Assembly (NCBI GenBank): GCA_050260095.1
Contig: JBLNBQ010000019.1
Coordinates: 1-17,864, forward strand
Direction of reading: 5' to 3'
DNA: 17,864 bases
Source: JBLNBQ01 sp050260095
GTDB taxonomy: Bacteria; Bacillota; UBA5301; DYFA01
How positions within the stretch are numbered: the stretch's first letter is position 1; each line of letters opens with the position of its first letter. Under the pieces are notes generated by a model. The model saw nothing but the letters and a program-made list of their open reading frames with translations. It was not told where the DNA came from and searched no databases. Positions 1 through 6,897 of this stretch are shown one piece after another. The position numbers and the translations under genes are program-made.

Positions 1-444
1 AAGCTCGTCCGGGTCTGGACCGGACCCGACGGCCGGGAGCCCTCGGGCGAACCGGCGGAAGTCGAATGGGCCCACCTCCACGGCAAGTTCGTCCTGGTGA
101 AGCTGAAAGGCGTCGACTCGATGGAGGCGGCGGGGCGGCTGCGAAACCAGTTGCTCTTCGTGCCCCGGGAGGAGACGGCGCCTTTGCCGGAAGGACACTT
201 CTACATCTTCGACCTAGTGGGCCTCGAGGTCTTCACCGAAGACGGGGAACTGCTGGGCGAAGTCAAGGAAGTGACGGAGAACCCCGCCAACGACCTGTTC
301 GTGGTGGCTCAGGTGGGCAGCGGCCGGGAGTTCCTGGTGCCAGCCCTGAAGAGCGTCGTGCAACGGATCGACCTGGCGGAGGGGAAGATGGTGGTCCGGC
401 TCTTGCCCGGATTGATCGAGGCGAGTGAGGCGAACCGCGAGTGA
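1..444 (+). CDS. rimM: Ribosome maturation factor RimM (5'-truncated by window)
   Basis: RimM binds ribosomal protein S19 in the head of the 30S subunit and helps late 16S rRNA processing and assembly. The reading frame is open from the first base of the window, so the true start lies upstream. About 147 codons are visible, against a usual length of about 165-180. The visible part covers the end of the N-terminal beta-barrel (LKGVDSMEAAGRLRNQ, a typical RimM stretch) and then the C-terminal PRC-barrel domain, with FYIFDLVGLEVFTEDG, GEVKEV and FLVPALKSVVQRID. The stop codon overlaps the GTG start of trmD by four bases, so the two genes are translationally coupled. The rimM-trmD-rplS order is the usual one in bacteria and supports the call. 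No oddities were seen. Confidence 0.95.
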   Translation, partial: KLVRVWTGPDGREPSGEPAEVEWAHLHGKFVLVKLKGVDSMEAAGRLRNQLLFVPREETAPLPEGHFYIFDLVGLEVFTEDGELLGEVKEVTENPANDLFVVAQVGSGREFLVPALKSVVQRIDLAEGKMVVRLLPGLIEASEANRE

Positions 445-1211
445 GGTTCGAGGTGCTCACGGTCTTCCCCGGCATGTTCGCCGGGCCGGTGACCGAGTCT
501 ATCCTGAAGCGGGCCCAAGCGAAGGGCCTGATCGAGATAGCCGTGCATGACCTGCGCCAGTGGGCGGAGGGCAAGCACCGGAACACCGACGATACTCCGT
601 TCGGCGGGGGAGCCGGGATGGTGATGTTGGCCGAGCCCATCGGCAAAGCGCTCGATGCCCTCCGGGCGCAGCACCCGGGGCGAAGGCCGCACGTCATCGC
701 GCTGACCCCGGCGGGTCGCCGGTTCGACCAGCGGCGGGCGGAGGAACTCGCCGACAAGGAGTGGCTCATCTTCCTGTGCGGCCACTACGAGGGGATCGAC
801 GAGCGGGCGCTCGGCCTGGTGGACGAGGAACTCTCCATCGGTGACTACGTGCTCACCGGCGGCGAACTCCCCGCCATGGTGGTGATCGACGCGGTGGCCC
901 GCCTGGTGCCGGGAGTGCTGGGCGACACCACGTCCTTCGAGGAAGAGTCGTTCGACGACGGGCTGCTCGAATACCCTCACTACACGCGCCCGGCCACGTG
1001 GCGGGGCCAGCCGGTCCCGGAAGTGTTGCTCTCGGGCAACCATGAGGCGATCCGGCGGTGGCGCAGGAAAGAGTCGCTCCGGCGCACGCTCCAGCGCCGG
1101 CCCGACTTGCTCGAAGGCCGGGAGTTCTCGGCGGAGGACCGGCGCCTGCTGGCGGAGGTCCGGCAGGAGGAACGGCGGCAGCCGGCTACGGACGAAGAGA
1201 GCCCGTTGTAA
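441..1211 (+). CDS. trmD: tRNA (guanine-N1)-methyltransferase TrmD
   Basis: TrmD transfers a methyl group from S-adenosylmethionine to N1 of G37 in tRNAs, preventing +1 frameshifting. The 256-residue protein has the usual family length. It shows the SPOUT trefoil-knot signatures: FGGGAGMVM (about residues 54-62), GHYEGIDER (114-122) and SIGDYVLTGGELPAM (132-146), then the linker and C-terminal PHYTRP (179-184) that contact tRNA. The start is GTG overlapping the rimM stop; GTGAGG about ten bases upstream can act as ribosome binding site. One oddity: the residue aligned with the catalytic Asp169 of E. coli TrmD is Glu169 here (within EEESF). From memory I cannot say how common that is in Firmicutes. 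The 3' end carries the -35 box of the rplS promoter. Confidence 0.97.
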   Translation: MRFEVLTVFPGMFAGPVTESILKRAQAKGLIEIAVHDLRQWAEGKHRNTDDTPFGGGAGMVMLAEPIGKALDALRAQHPGRRPHVIALTPAGRRFDQRRAEELADKEWLIFLCGHYEGIDERALGLVDEELSIGDYVLTGGELPAMVVIDAVARLVPGVLGDTTSFEEESFDDGLLEYPHYTRPATWRGQPVPEVLLSGNHEAIRRWRRKESLRRTLQRRPDLLEGREFSAEDRRLLAEVRQEERRQPATDEESPL

Positions 1212-1234
1212 AGGCCTGGACCCTATGGTATACT
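1206..1234 (+). promoter_or_regulatory. Sigma-A-type promoter for rplS
   Basis: A -35 box TTGTAA (1206-1211), a 17-base spacer and a -10 box TATACT (1229-1234) are visible. The TGG just before the -10 gives an extended -10 (TGn). The -35 box coincides with the trmD stop codon. Expected transcription start is near 1241, leaving a leader of about 75 bases before rplS. The match is strong for such a GC-rich sequence. Inferred role: extra transcription of the abundant ribosomal protein L19, independent of rimM-trmD. Confidence 0.8.
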
Positions 1235-1239
1235 AGATT

Positions 1240-1271
1240 CCGGGTTTGCCCGGTGCCAGAACTGTAAGGCA
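1240..1271 (+). promoter_or_regulatory. rplS leader hairpins
   Basis: At the expected 5' end of the rplS transcript there is a perfect 5-bp stem, CCGGG (1240-1244) and CCCGG (1249-1253), with a four-base TTTG loop. Right after it TGCC (1254-1257) can pair with GGCA (1268-1271). An autoregulatory L19 leader is known in Bacilli, so this could be a counterpart, but I cannot show homology. It may simply be a stabilising 5' hairpin. Confidence 0.35.
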
Positions 1272-1315
1272 ATGGAGAACGTTTGACGAGCTAGAGGGCG
1301 GAAGGGGGGAACCAG

Positions 1316-1663
1316 GTGAACCTGATCGATTCTGTTCAGAGCGCTCATCTGCGCCAGGACTTGCCAGCCTTTCGTCCCGGGGATTCGGTGCGCGTTTTCG
1401 TCAAGGTCGTCGAGGCCGGACGCGAGCGCATCCAGGTGTTTGAGGGCGTGGTGATCCGCCGTCACGGCGGTGGCCTCGACGAGACCTTCACTGTGCGCAA
1501 GATTTCCGATGGCGTCGGGGTGGAGCGGACTTTCCCGCTGCACTCGCCGCGCCTTGACCGCATCGAGATGGTCCGGGAAGGCCGGGTGCGCCGGGGTAAG
1601 CTGTACTACCTCAGGGAACGCACCGGCAAGGCGGCCCGCATCCAGGAGAAGCGCCGGGTCTGA
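1316..1663 (+). CDS. rplS: 50S ribosomal protein L19
   Basis: L19 (bL19) is a structural protein of the large subunit that lies at the 30S-50S interface and forms intersubunit bridges. The 115-residue protein has the normal family length. It contains FRPGDSVRVFVKVVEAGRER, IQVFEGVVIRR and TFTVRKISDGVGVERTFPLH, all highly conserved in L19, and RRGKLYYLRER near the C terminus. The start is GTG, preceded by a G-rich ribosome binding site (GGGGGGA, ending five bases before the start). The gene has its own promoter overlapping the trmD end and is followed closely by an intrinsic terminator, so it can be transcribed as a short unit as well as part of the larger operon. Confidence 0.98.
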   Translation: MNLIDSVQSAHLRQDLPAFRPGDSVRVFVKVVEAGRERIQVFEGVVIRRHGGGLDETFTVRKISDGVGVERTFPLHSPRLDRIEMVREGRVRRGKLYYLRERTGKAARIQEKRRV

Positions 1664-1676
1664 CGGGCAAGATGAG

Positions 1677-1707
1677 AAAGGGCTGGAGACAGTCCTTTTT
1701 CTTTTTT
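1677..1707 (+). terminator. Intrinsic terminator/attenuator between rplS and lepB
   Basis: A 9-bp stem (1677-1685 with 1690-1698, one G-U pair) closes a GAGA tetraloop and is followed by a T-rich run through 1707 (TTTTTCTTTTTT, counted from 1696). The outer A-T pairs of the stem use the first three bases of the T run. The lepB ribosome binding site GGGAGG (1708-1713) begins on the next base, so termination efficiency here would set the amount of lepB and rbgA message relative to rplS. Confidence 0.8.
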
Positions 1708-1721
1708 GGGAGGTTTTGCGT

Positions 1722-2294
1722 GTGTCGCCACGCCCCAGGCAGGAATGGCGGGAGCTGGTGGAGTTGCTGGCCCTGTCGACGGCCATCGCCGCGCTCATCG
1801 TCATCTTCATCGCCCAGCCTTTCGTGGTGGACGGGACGTCGATGGAGCCGTCCCTCCACGCCGGGGAGCGGGTGGTGGTGAGCAAACTCGCCTACCGGAC
1901 CGCTGCTCCCCGGCGGGGCGATGTGGTCGTCTTCCGTTTCCCGGCCGACCGCCGGATGCGCTTCATCAAGCGGGTGATCGGGCTGCCGGGGGAGTCCGTG
2001 GCGATCCGCGACGGCAAGGTGCTGGTAAACGGTCATCCGCTCGTGGAACCCTACCTGGTGGATGAGACGCTCGGCGACTTCCCGCCCGAGAAGGTCCCGG
2101 CCGGGCACTACTTCGTGCTGGGCGACAACCGGCCCAACAGCCGGGACAGCCGTTACCCCGAGGTGGGGATGGTGCCCGCCCGGAACCTGGTCGGCAAGGC
2201 GGTCGCCGTCTACTGGCCGCTGGCGTTGGCGGGAAAGCTGCCAGAGGCCGCGGTGAGCGTGGCGGGTCCGACGAGCGGTTCGGGAAGGAGATAA
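1722..2294 (+). CDS. lepB: Type I signal peptidase LepB (SipS type)
   Basis: This membrane-bound serine protease cleaves signal peptides from secreted preproteins on the outer face of the membrane. The 190-residue size fits the Gram-positive single-anchor type. A transmembrane segment (about residues 12-32) is followed by box B with GTSMEPSL, where Ser40 is the expected nucleophile. FIKRVIGLPGE supplies the general-base Lys83, and GDNRPNSRDSR (box E) lies near residues 134-144. The frame is open far upstream inside rplS, but the GGGAGG ribosome binding site at 1708-1713 supports the GTG at 1722 with eight bases of spacing. It lies directly downstream of the rplS terminator and is followed by rbgA after four bases. 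Confidence 0.95.
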   Translation: MSPRPRQEWRELVELLALSTAIAALIVIFIAQPFVVDGTSMEPSLHAGERVVVSKLAYRTAAPRRGDVVVFRFPADRRMRFIKRVIGLPGESVAIRDGKVLVNGHPLVEPYLVDETLGDFPPEKVPAGHYFVLGDNRPNSRDSRYPEVGMVPARNLVGKAVAVYWPLALAGKLPEAAVSVAGPTSGSGRR

Positions 2295-2298
2295 CGGC

Positions 2299-3162
2299 TT
2301 GTCGATCCAGTGGTACCCGGGTCACGTGGCCCGGGCCAGGCAGGAGATCCTCCGGCATCTCAAAGCGGTGGACGCGGTGGTGGAGGTGCGCGATGCGCGC
2401 ATCCCAGCCGCCAGCAAGAATCCCGACGCCGACCGGCTTCTCTCCGGGATCGCCCGGTTGGTGGCGCTGAACAAGGCCGACCTTGCCGACCGGGCGCTGA
2501 CCGAGGCCTGGCTCGCCCGCCTCAAGGCGGAGGGACTCCCCGCAGTCGCCACCGACGCCCAGAAGGGCTCGGGAGTGCGGGAACTTCTCGCCGCCGTGGA
2601 GAACCTGGTGGAGGACCGGTTGGCTGCGTGGATGAGCAAGGGCCGACAGCGGCGGCCCTTGCGCCTGATGGTGGTCGGGGTGCCCAACGTCGGCAAGTCG
2701 TCGCTCATCAACCGCCTAGCCGGGCGCAGCGGGGCCAAGACGGGCGATAAACCGGGCGTCACCCGGGGGCCGCAGTGGCTGAAGGTCGGACGCGATCTGG
2801 AATTGTTGGACATGCCGGGCATCCTCTGGCCCAAGATCGGCGATCCGGAGGTCGGGTTCAGGCTGGCGGCCACCGGCGCGATCGAAGCCCGGCTCTTCTC
2901 GGCGGAAGCCGTGGCCCTGCGCCTGGTGGAGTGGCTGGAGACTGTGCGGCCCGGCACTCTGGCGGCGCGCTACGGCGTCGAACTGGCGGCGACGGCGACC
3001 CCGGAGGAGACGCTCGAAGAGGTGGGACGGCGACGGGGGTGCCTGGTGGCGGGGGGACGGGTCGACCTCGAGCGGGCCGCCGCAACGCTGCTCAGCGACT
3101 TCCGGGCCGGGCGCCTCGGCGGCTATACGCTGGATGAGCCCCCGTCGGAGGAGCCCGAGTAG
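2299..3162 (+). CDS. rbgA: Ribosome biogenesis GTPase RbgA (YlqF)
   Basis: RbgA is a GTPase that acts in late 50S subunit assembly in Firmicutes, helping L16 incorporation. The 287-residue protein shows the circularly permuted order of GTPase motifs: G4 NKAD (residues 58-61) comes before G1 GVPNVGKS (127-134), then the Thr-containing KPGVTRG stretch (G2), then G3 DMPG (171-174). The N-terminal IQWYPGHVARARQEI is also typical of YlqF. The start is TTG with AAGGAG eight bases upstream, which begins inside the last codons of lepB. The last 40 bases overlap the 3' end of the convergent membrane-protein gene on the other strand, and I see no terminator there. Confidence 0.96.
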   Translation: MSIQWYPGHVARARQEILRHLKAVDAVVEVRDARIPAASKNPDADRLLSGIARLVALNKADLADRALTEAWLARLKAEGLPAVATDAQKGSGVRELLAAVENLVEDRLAAWMSKGRQRRPLRLMVVGVPNVGKSSLINRLAGRSGAKTGDKPGVTRGPQWLKVGRDLELLDMPGILWPKIGDPEVGFRLAATGAIEARLFSAEAVALRLVEWLETVRPGTLAARYGVELAATATPEETLEEVGRRRGCLVAGGRVDLERAAATLLSDFRAGRLGGYTLDEPPSEEPE

Positions 3163-4178
3163 GCTTTCCGCCGCAGCGAGACGGCGAGGCTGACGGCCCC
3201 CGCGAGCACGCTCAGATGGTAGGTCAAGAGGCGCCACAGGCTGACGAAGAGGCCAAGTCCGGCCGCCGGCACCACCCCGCGGAAAAGCCCCGCGAAACCC
3301 AGTTCGGAGACGCCGCTGCCGCCGGGCAGGGGGACGACGGAGACCAGGAAGGCCAGGAGCGCTTGGAGCAGGATCACCTTCACCGGATCGAAAGTCCGGT
3401 GGAGGGCGAGCAGCAGCAGCGGGGCGACCGAGAAGTCGAGCAGCCAGTAGAGCGCGGTGAGCAGCAGTGCCGCGGCCAGCAGCAGGAGGTCGCGACGGCG
3501 AAGGTGGCCTAGGGTCGAGGCGAACTCTTCGAGTTCGCGCTGCAGATGGTGCAGGGTGCGGTCGAGCAGGGCGGAGCGGCGGGAGCCGCTCCGCTGGCGC
3601 GTCAGAAGGCGCTGCAGCGCCTGCGTGGCGGCGTGGGCGTTGAGGAGCAACGCGGCGAAGGCCGCCACGACCGCCAGCGCGCCGGGGATGGCCCAGCGGA
3701 GGGGCGCGGCCAACCGGGGTGAGATCAGCCGGGGGAAGACGGTCGCGAGGTCTGCGACCCCCAGCGTGAAAGTGAGCGTCGTGAGAAAGAGGCGCAGAGA
3801 GAGCACGGCGGTGGCCCGCCCGATGGCCACTCCCTCGCGGTGGAGGAGATAGACCTGAACCGGCCCCTGTCCGGCAGCCAGCGGCGTCACGCCGGCCGCG
3901 AAGAACGTGGCGAGGACGATGCGGACGAGGCGGCGGAACGGGGGAACCGGGCCGGAGAGGCGGAGCAGGAGCGCCAAGCGCAGCGCCTCAGCCAGCCAGG
4001 TCACGACGATCACGGCCGCGGCGAGGCCGAGGTAGAGCGGGTCGGCCTGCCGCAGGAGGGCGCCGGTGGCCGGTGTGATGAAGCGCAGATTCAGCCAGAC
4101 GATCACCGCCAGGCTCAAGGCGAGCGACAGGAGGAGCCCTCGCTGGATGGACCGGAGCGGCGAACGGTCGACCGGCAC
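3123..4178 (-). CDS. UPF0104/flippase-like multi-pass membrane protein
   Basis: This 351-residue protein resembles the lysylphosphatidylglycerol synthase transmembrane/UPF0104 (YbhN/AglD-like) family. Members are often linked to lipid or glycan-lipid translocation, but the substrate here cannot be told. Hydrophobic segments lie near residues 14-33, 48-72, 84-104, 122-145, 161-179, 229-259, 264-284 and 303-337. PLPGGSGVSELGF (about 283-295) matches the PTPGGxG motif of the family. A hydrophilic, basic, helical stretch (185-228) separates two membrane halves. The frame is open further upstream, but GGAGG seven bases before the GTG at 4178 supports that start. It is the only minus-strand gene in the window, sits between rbgA and rnhB, and ends inside rbgA. 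Confidence 0.8.
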   Translation of the reverse strand: MPVDRSPLRSIQRGLLLSLALSLAVIVWLNLRFITPATGALLRQADPLYLGLAAAVIVVTWLAEALRLALLLRLSGPVPPFRRLVRIVLATFFAAGVTPLAAGQGPVQVYLLHREGVAIGRATAVLSLRLFLTTLTFTLGVADLATVFPRLISPRLAAPLRWAIPGALAVVAAFAALLLNAHAATQALQRLLTRQRSGSRRSALLDRTLHHLQRELEEFASTLGHLRRRDLLLLAAALLLTALYWLLDFSVAPLLLLALHRTFDPVKVILLQALLAFLVSVVPLPGGSGVSELGFAGLFRGVVPAAGLGLFVSLWRLLTYHLSVLAGAVSLAVSLRRKAYSGSSDGGSSSV

Positions 4179-4209
4179 CTCATCGCCTCCGCCGGTAGTC
4201 TGCCCCCCG

Positions 4210-4237
4210 CTCCGCTTTAGGGGGAGGAAAAGCGGAG
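4210..4237. repeat. Perfect inverted repeat between divergent genes
   Basis: CTCCGCTTT (4210-4218) and AAAGCGGAG (4229-4237) form a perfect 9-bp inverted repeat with a ten-base centre. It lies in the 91-base gap between the divergent starts of the membrane-protein gene and rnhB. It could be an operator for a dimeric regulator or a hairpin in the leader of either transcript. I found no convincing sigma-A promoter in the gap. The function is unknown. Confidence 0.5.
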
Positions 4238-4269
4238 GATCCCGCCGAATTGGGGGGCGAGGTCGTGAG

Positions 4270-4959
4270 ATGATCAACCCTTCAGGCTCCAGCGCCAGCC
4301 GCCGCAAACCAGACCAAAGGCCAAGGGAAGTGACTGCCCCGGAGGCCCTGCTCCGCTATGAGCGGGAAGCCAGGGAGCGCGGCGCGACTCTCCTGTGTGG
4401 GGTCGACGAAGCCGGACGGGGGCCGCTGGCCGGACCGGTGGTGGCGGCGGCCGTGATCCTGCCTGCGGGGTGTTTCCTCCCCGGGGTGCGCGATTCCAAA
4501 GAGCTGACGGCGCGTCAGCGGACCCGGCTTTACGCCGAGGTCGTGCGCTGCGCCATCGACTTCTCCGTGGGGATCTGCGATGCCGAGGAGATAGACGAGG
4601 TGAACATCCTGCGCGCCACCTGGCGTGCGATGGCCAGAGCCGTGGCGGGGCTGCGTCCCCGGCCCGACTTCGCCTTGGTCGATGGCCTACCTGTGCAAGG
4701 GCTGCCCACCCCCCACCAGGCGATCGTCGACGGCGACGCGAAGGTGCATGCCATCGCGGCCGCTTCCATCATCGCCAAGGTCACCCGCGACCGGATCATG
4801 GCCGCCTACGACGCCCTCTACCCCCACTACGGTTTCGCCGAACACAAGGGCTACGGGACGCCTGCCCACCTGCGGGCGCTTTCCGAGCACGGGCCCTGCC
4901 CGCTCCACCGCCGGTCGTTCGCACCGGTGCTGGCGTCGACCGCCCGGCTTTTCGGCTAA
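4270..4959 (+). CDS. rnhB: Ribonuclease HII
   Basis: RNase HII cleaves the RNA strand of RNA-DNA hybrids and excises single ribonucleotides from DNA. The 229-residue protein has the four expected acidic metal ligands: Asp46 and Glu47 in GVDEAGRGPLAGP, Asp138 in FALVDG, and Asp156 in VDGDAKVHAIAAASIIAK. DSKELTARQR (75-84) and a C-terminal HKGYGT are also typical. Asp173 in VTRD follows as in the family. The frame is open well upstream; I chose the ATG at 4270, which has GAGG seven bases upstream. A GTG at 4330 is a shorter alternative. rnhB heads a compact run with yraN, comM and dprA. Confidence 0.95.
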   Translation: MINPSGSSASRRKPDQRPREVTAPEALLRYEREARERGATLLCGVDEAGRGPLAGPVVAAAVILPAGCFLPGVRDSKELTARQRTRLYAEVVRCAIDFSVGICDAEEIDEVNILRATWRAMARAVAGLRPRPDFALVDGLPVQGLPTPHQAIVDGDAKVHAIAAASIIAKVTRDRIMAAYDALYPHYGFAEHKGYGTPAHLRALSEHGPCPLHRRSFAPVLASTARLFG

Positions 4960-4998
4960 CCTCCTTCCCTTGGCTGCGGCAAGAGAGAGGAAGAGCGT

Positions 4999-5361
4999 AT
5001 GAACCACCAGCGGCTTGTCCTTGGACGGGCCGGGGAAGAGGTGGCCTCGGCCTTCCTGTCCGCCCGCGGCTGGATTCTTCTCGAACGCAACTACCGGTGC
5101 CGGTACGGCGAGATCGACCTGGTGGGGCGTGAGGGACCGGTCACAGTGTTCGTCGAGGTGAAGACCCGGGCGAGCGAGCGGTGCGGAAGTCCCGAGGAGG
5201 CTCTGACCTGGAGGAAGCGGCGGCGGCTGAAAGAGGCCGCCGCCTGTTACATGAAGGCGGTGCCCACCGCGCCGGTTCGGTTCGACCTGGTGGCGGTGCG
5301 GGTGGGCGAAGGGGAGATACGGGTGAAGCATTATCCGAACGTGGTGGGGAGGTGGAGCTGA
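4999..5361 (+). CDS. yraN: YraN/UPF0102 family putative nuclease
   Basis: The 120-residue protein belongs to UPF0102, a small family with a PD-(D/E)XK-like nuclease fold that usually sits beside rnhB and comM/dprA. Its biochemical role is not established. Visible signatures are LGRAGEEVA (about residues 8-16), NYRCRYGEIDLV (31-42, Asp40 a likely metal ligand) and FVEVKTR (51-57, the E-x-K pair). The length is normal. The ATG at 4999 has GAGG eight bases upstream. The stop codon TGA is followed immediately by the comM ATG with no gap, so the two are very likely co-translated. Confidence 0.9.
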   Translation: MNHQRLVLGRAGEEVASAFLSARGWILLERNYRCRYGEIDLVGREGPVTVFVEVKTRASERCGSPEEALTWRKRRRLKEAAACYMKAVPTAPVRFDLVAVRVGEGEIRVKHYPNVVGRWS

Positions 5362-6897
5362 ATGCTCGCTGCGGTGGGCTGCGCCACGCTCGTGGGCGTG
5401 GAAGCCGTGGCGGTCCGGGTGGAGGTCGACATCTCGCCCGGTCTGCCCAGTTTCGACATCGTCGGCCTGCCGGGCGCCTCGGTCAGGGAGAGCCGTGACC
5501 GGGTGCGTTCGGCCCTGCGCAACCTGGGGTTTCCGCTGCCCCAGCAGCGGGTGACGGTCAATCTTGCCCCGGCGGGGCTCCGGAAGGAGGGGGCGCTGTT
5601 CGACCTGGCGATCGCGCTGGCGTTGCTGGGGGCCGCCAAGGTGGTGCCGGTCGCCGCGCTCGCCCACCGGCTGGTGGCGGGTGAACTCTCGCTCGACGGC
5701 TCGCTCCGGCCCGGCCGGGGGTTGGTGGCGGTCGCGATCCTGGCCCGGGCGGAGGGCGCCGCGCTCCTGCTGCCCGAGGCCAACGCGGCCGAGGCGGAAG
5801 TTGTCGAGGGGGTGGTCGTGGAAGGGGTGGCCAGCCTGGCCGAGGCCGTGGCGTTGCTCAGAGGGGAGCGCCCCGCGGCGGGAAGCGGCCGCCCGGGGGC
5901 AGGGGAGGCGAAGCCGCCGGCGTTGCCGGACCTGGCGGAGGTGGCCGGGCAGGCAGCCGGCAAGCGTGCTCTGGAGATCGCCGCGGCCGGCGGCCACAGC
6001 CTCTTGCTGGTCGGACCACCTGGGGCCGGCAAGACCATGCTGGCCCGGCGGCTGCCATCTCTCTTGCCCGCCCTGCTTCCGGAAGAAGCCCTCGAGGTGA
6101 CACGCATCCACAGCGTGGCGGGCTTGTTGCCCCCCGGGTCGGGGCTGGTGACGGCGCCTCCCTTCCGGGCCCCGCATCACACCATCACGCTGGCCGGTCT
6201 GTTGGGCGGCGGGGCGGCAGCGCGCCCGGGGGAGTTGTCGCTCGCCCACCGGGGCGTCCTCTTCCTCGACGAGTTCACCGAGTTCCCTCCGGCGGTCCGC
6301 GAGGCGCTCCGGCAACCCTTGGAGGAGGGAGAGTACGTGCTGGCCCGGATGGGCCTGCGGGCGATGCTGCCCGCCCGGACCATCCTCGTGCTGGCCTGCA
6401 ACCCCTGCCCTTGTGGACATCTGGGCGACGACCATCATCCGTGCCGCTGCCGTCCCGCGGAGGTGGCCCGCTACCGGGAACGCCTTTCCGGCCCGGTGCT
6501 CGACCGCATCGACCTGGCGGTCAGAGTCGGACGCCTGACGCTGGCCGAACTCGGCGACGAGCGGCCCGGGGAGGGTTCGGCCGCGGTCAAGGCGCGGGTC
6601 GAGGCGGCGCGGGCACGCCAGGCTACCCGGGCGGGCAGCGGGGGGACGACGAACGCCACCCTCACGCCGCGACAGCTCCGGACCTGCGTGCGGCTGACGC
6701 CGGCCTTGCGACGACTGCTCGACCGGGCGGTGGACCGCTATGGGCTGAGCGCCCGCGGGTACCACCGGACGCTGCGGGTCGCGCGCACCCTCGCCGATTT
6801 GGCGGGAGCCGCCGAGGTTGAGGCGGAGCACGTGGCGGAGGCGCTGGAATACCGGGTGGAGAAGGTGGTGCCGCATGATGTCCTCGTTGGCGCCTGA
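5362..6897 (+). CDS. comM: ComM-type Mg-chelatase-like AAA+ ATPase
   Basis: ComM is a hexameric AAA+ helicase that promotes branch migration during natural transformation in Gram-negative bacteria. In Firmicutes the family (YifB) is widespread but less studied. The 511-residue protein has the usual length. The N-terminal Lon-like domain carries GLPSFDIVGLPGASVRESRDR and LAPAGLRKEG. The ATPase domain has Walker A GPPGAGKT (218-225) and Walker B VLFLDEF (299-305). A Cys-rich loop (Cys346, 349, 351, 361, 363) and GPVLDRIDL (377-385) follow. A C-terminal helical lid domain (SARGYHRTLRVARTLADL) completes the family layout. It overlaps the dprA start by 23 bases, linking it with DNA uptake and recombination. 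Confidence 0.93.
   Translation: MLAAVGCATLVGVEAVAVRVEVDISPGLPSFDIVGLPGASVRESRDRVRSALRNLGFPLPQQRVTVNLAPAGLRKEGALFDLAIALALLGAAKVVPVAALAHRLVAGELSLDGSLRPGRGLVAVAILARAEGAALLLPEANAAEAEVVEGVVVEGVASLAEAVALLRGERPAAGSGRPGAGEAKPPALPDLAEVAGQAAGKRALEIAAAGGHSLLLVGPPGAGKTMLARRLPSLLPALLPEEALEVTRIHSVAGLLPPGSGLVTAPPFRAPHHTITLAGLLGGGAAARPGELSLAHRGVLFLDEFTEFPPAVREALRQPLEEGEYVLARMGLRAMLPARTILVLACNPCPCGHLGDDHHPCRCRPAEVARYRERLSGPVLDRIDLAVRVGRLTLAELGDERPGEGSAAVKARVEAARARQATRAGSGGTTNATLTPRQLRTCVRLTPALRRLLDRAVDRYGLSARGYHRTLRVARTLADLAGAAEVEAEHVAEALEYRVEKVVPHDVLVGA

Noticed and set aside
1470..1721. Longer LepB beginning inside rplS
   Set aside because: The extension is out-of-frame rplS sequence; the GTG at 1722 has a good ribosome binding site and begins just before the membrane anchor.
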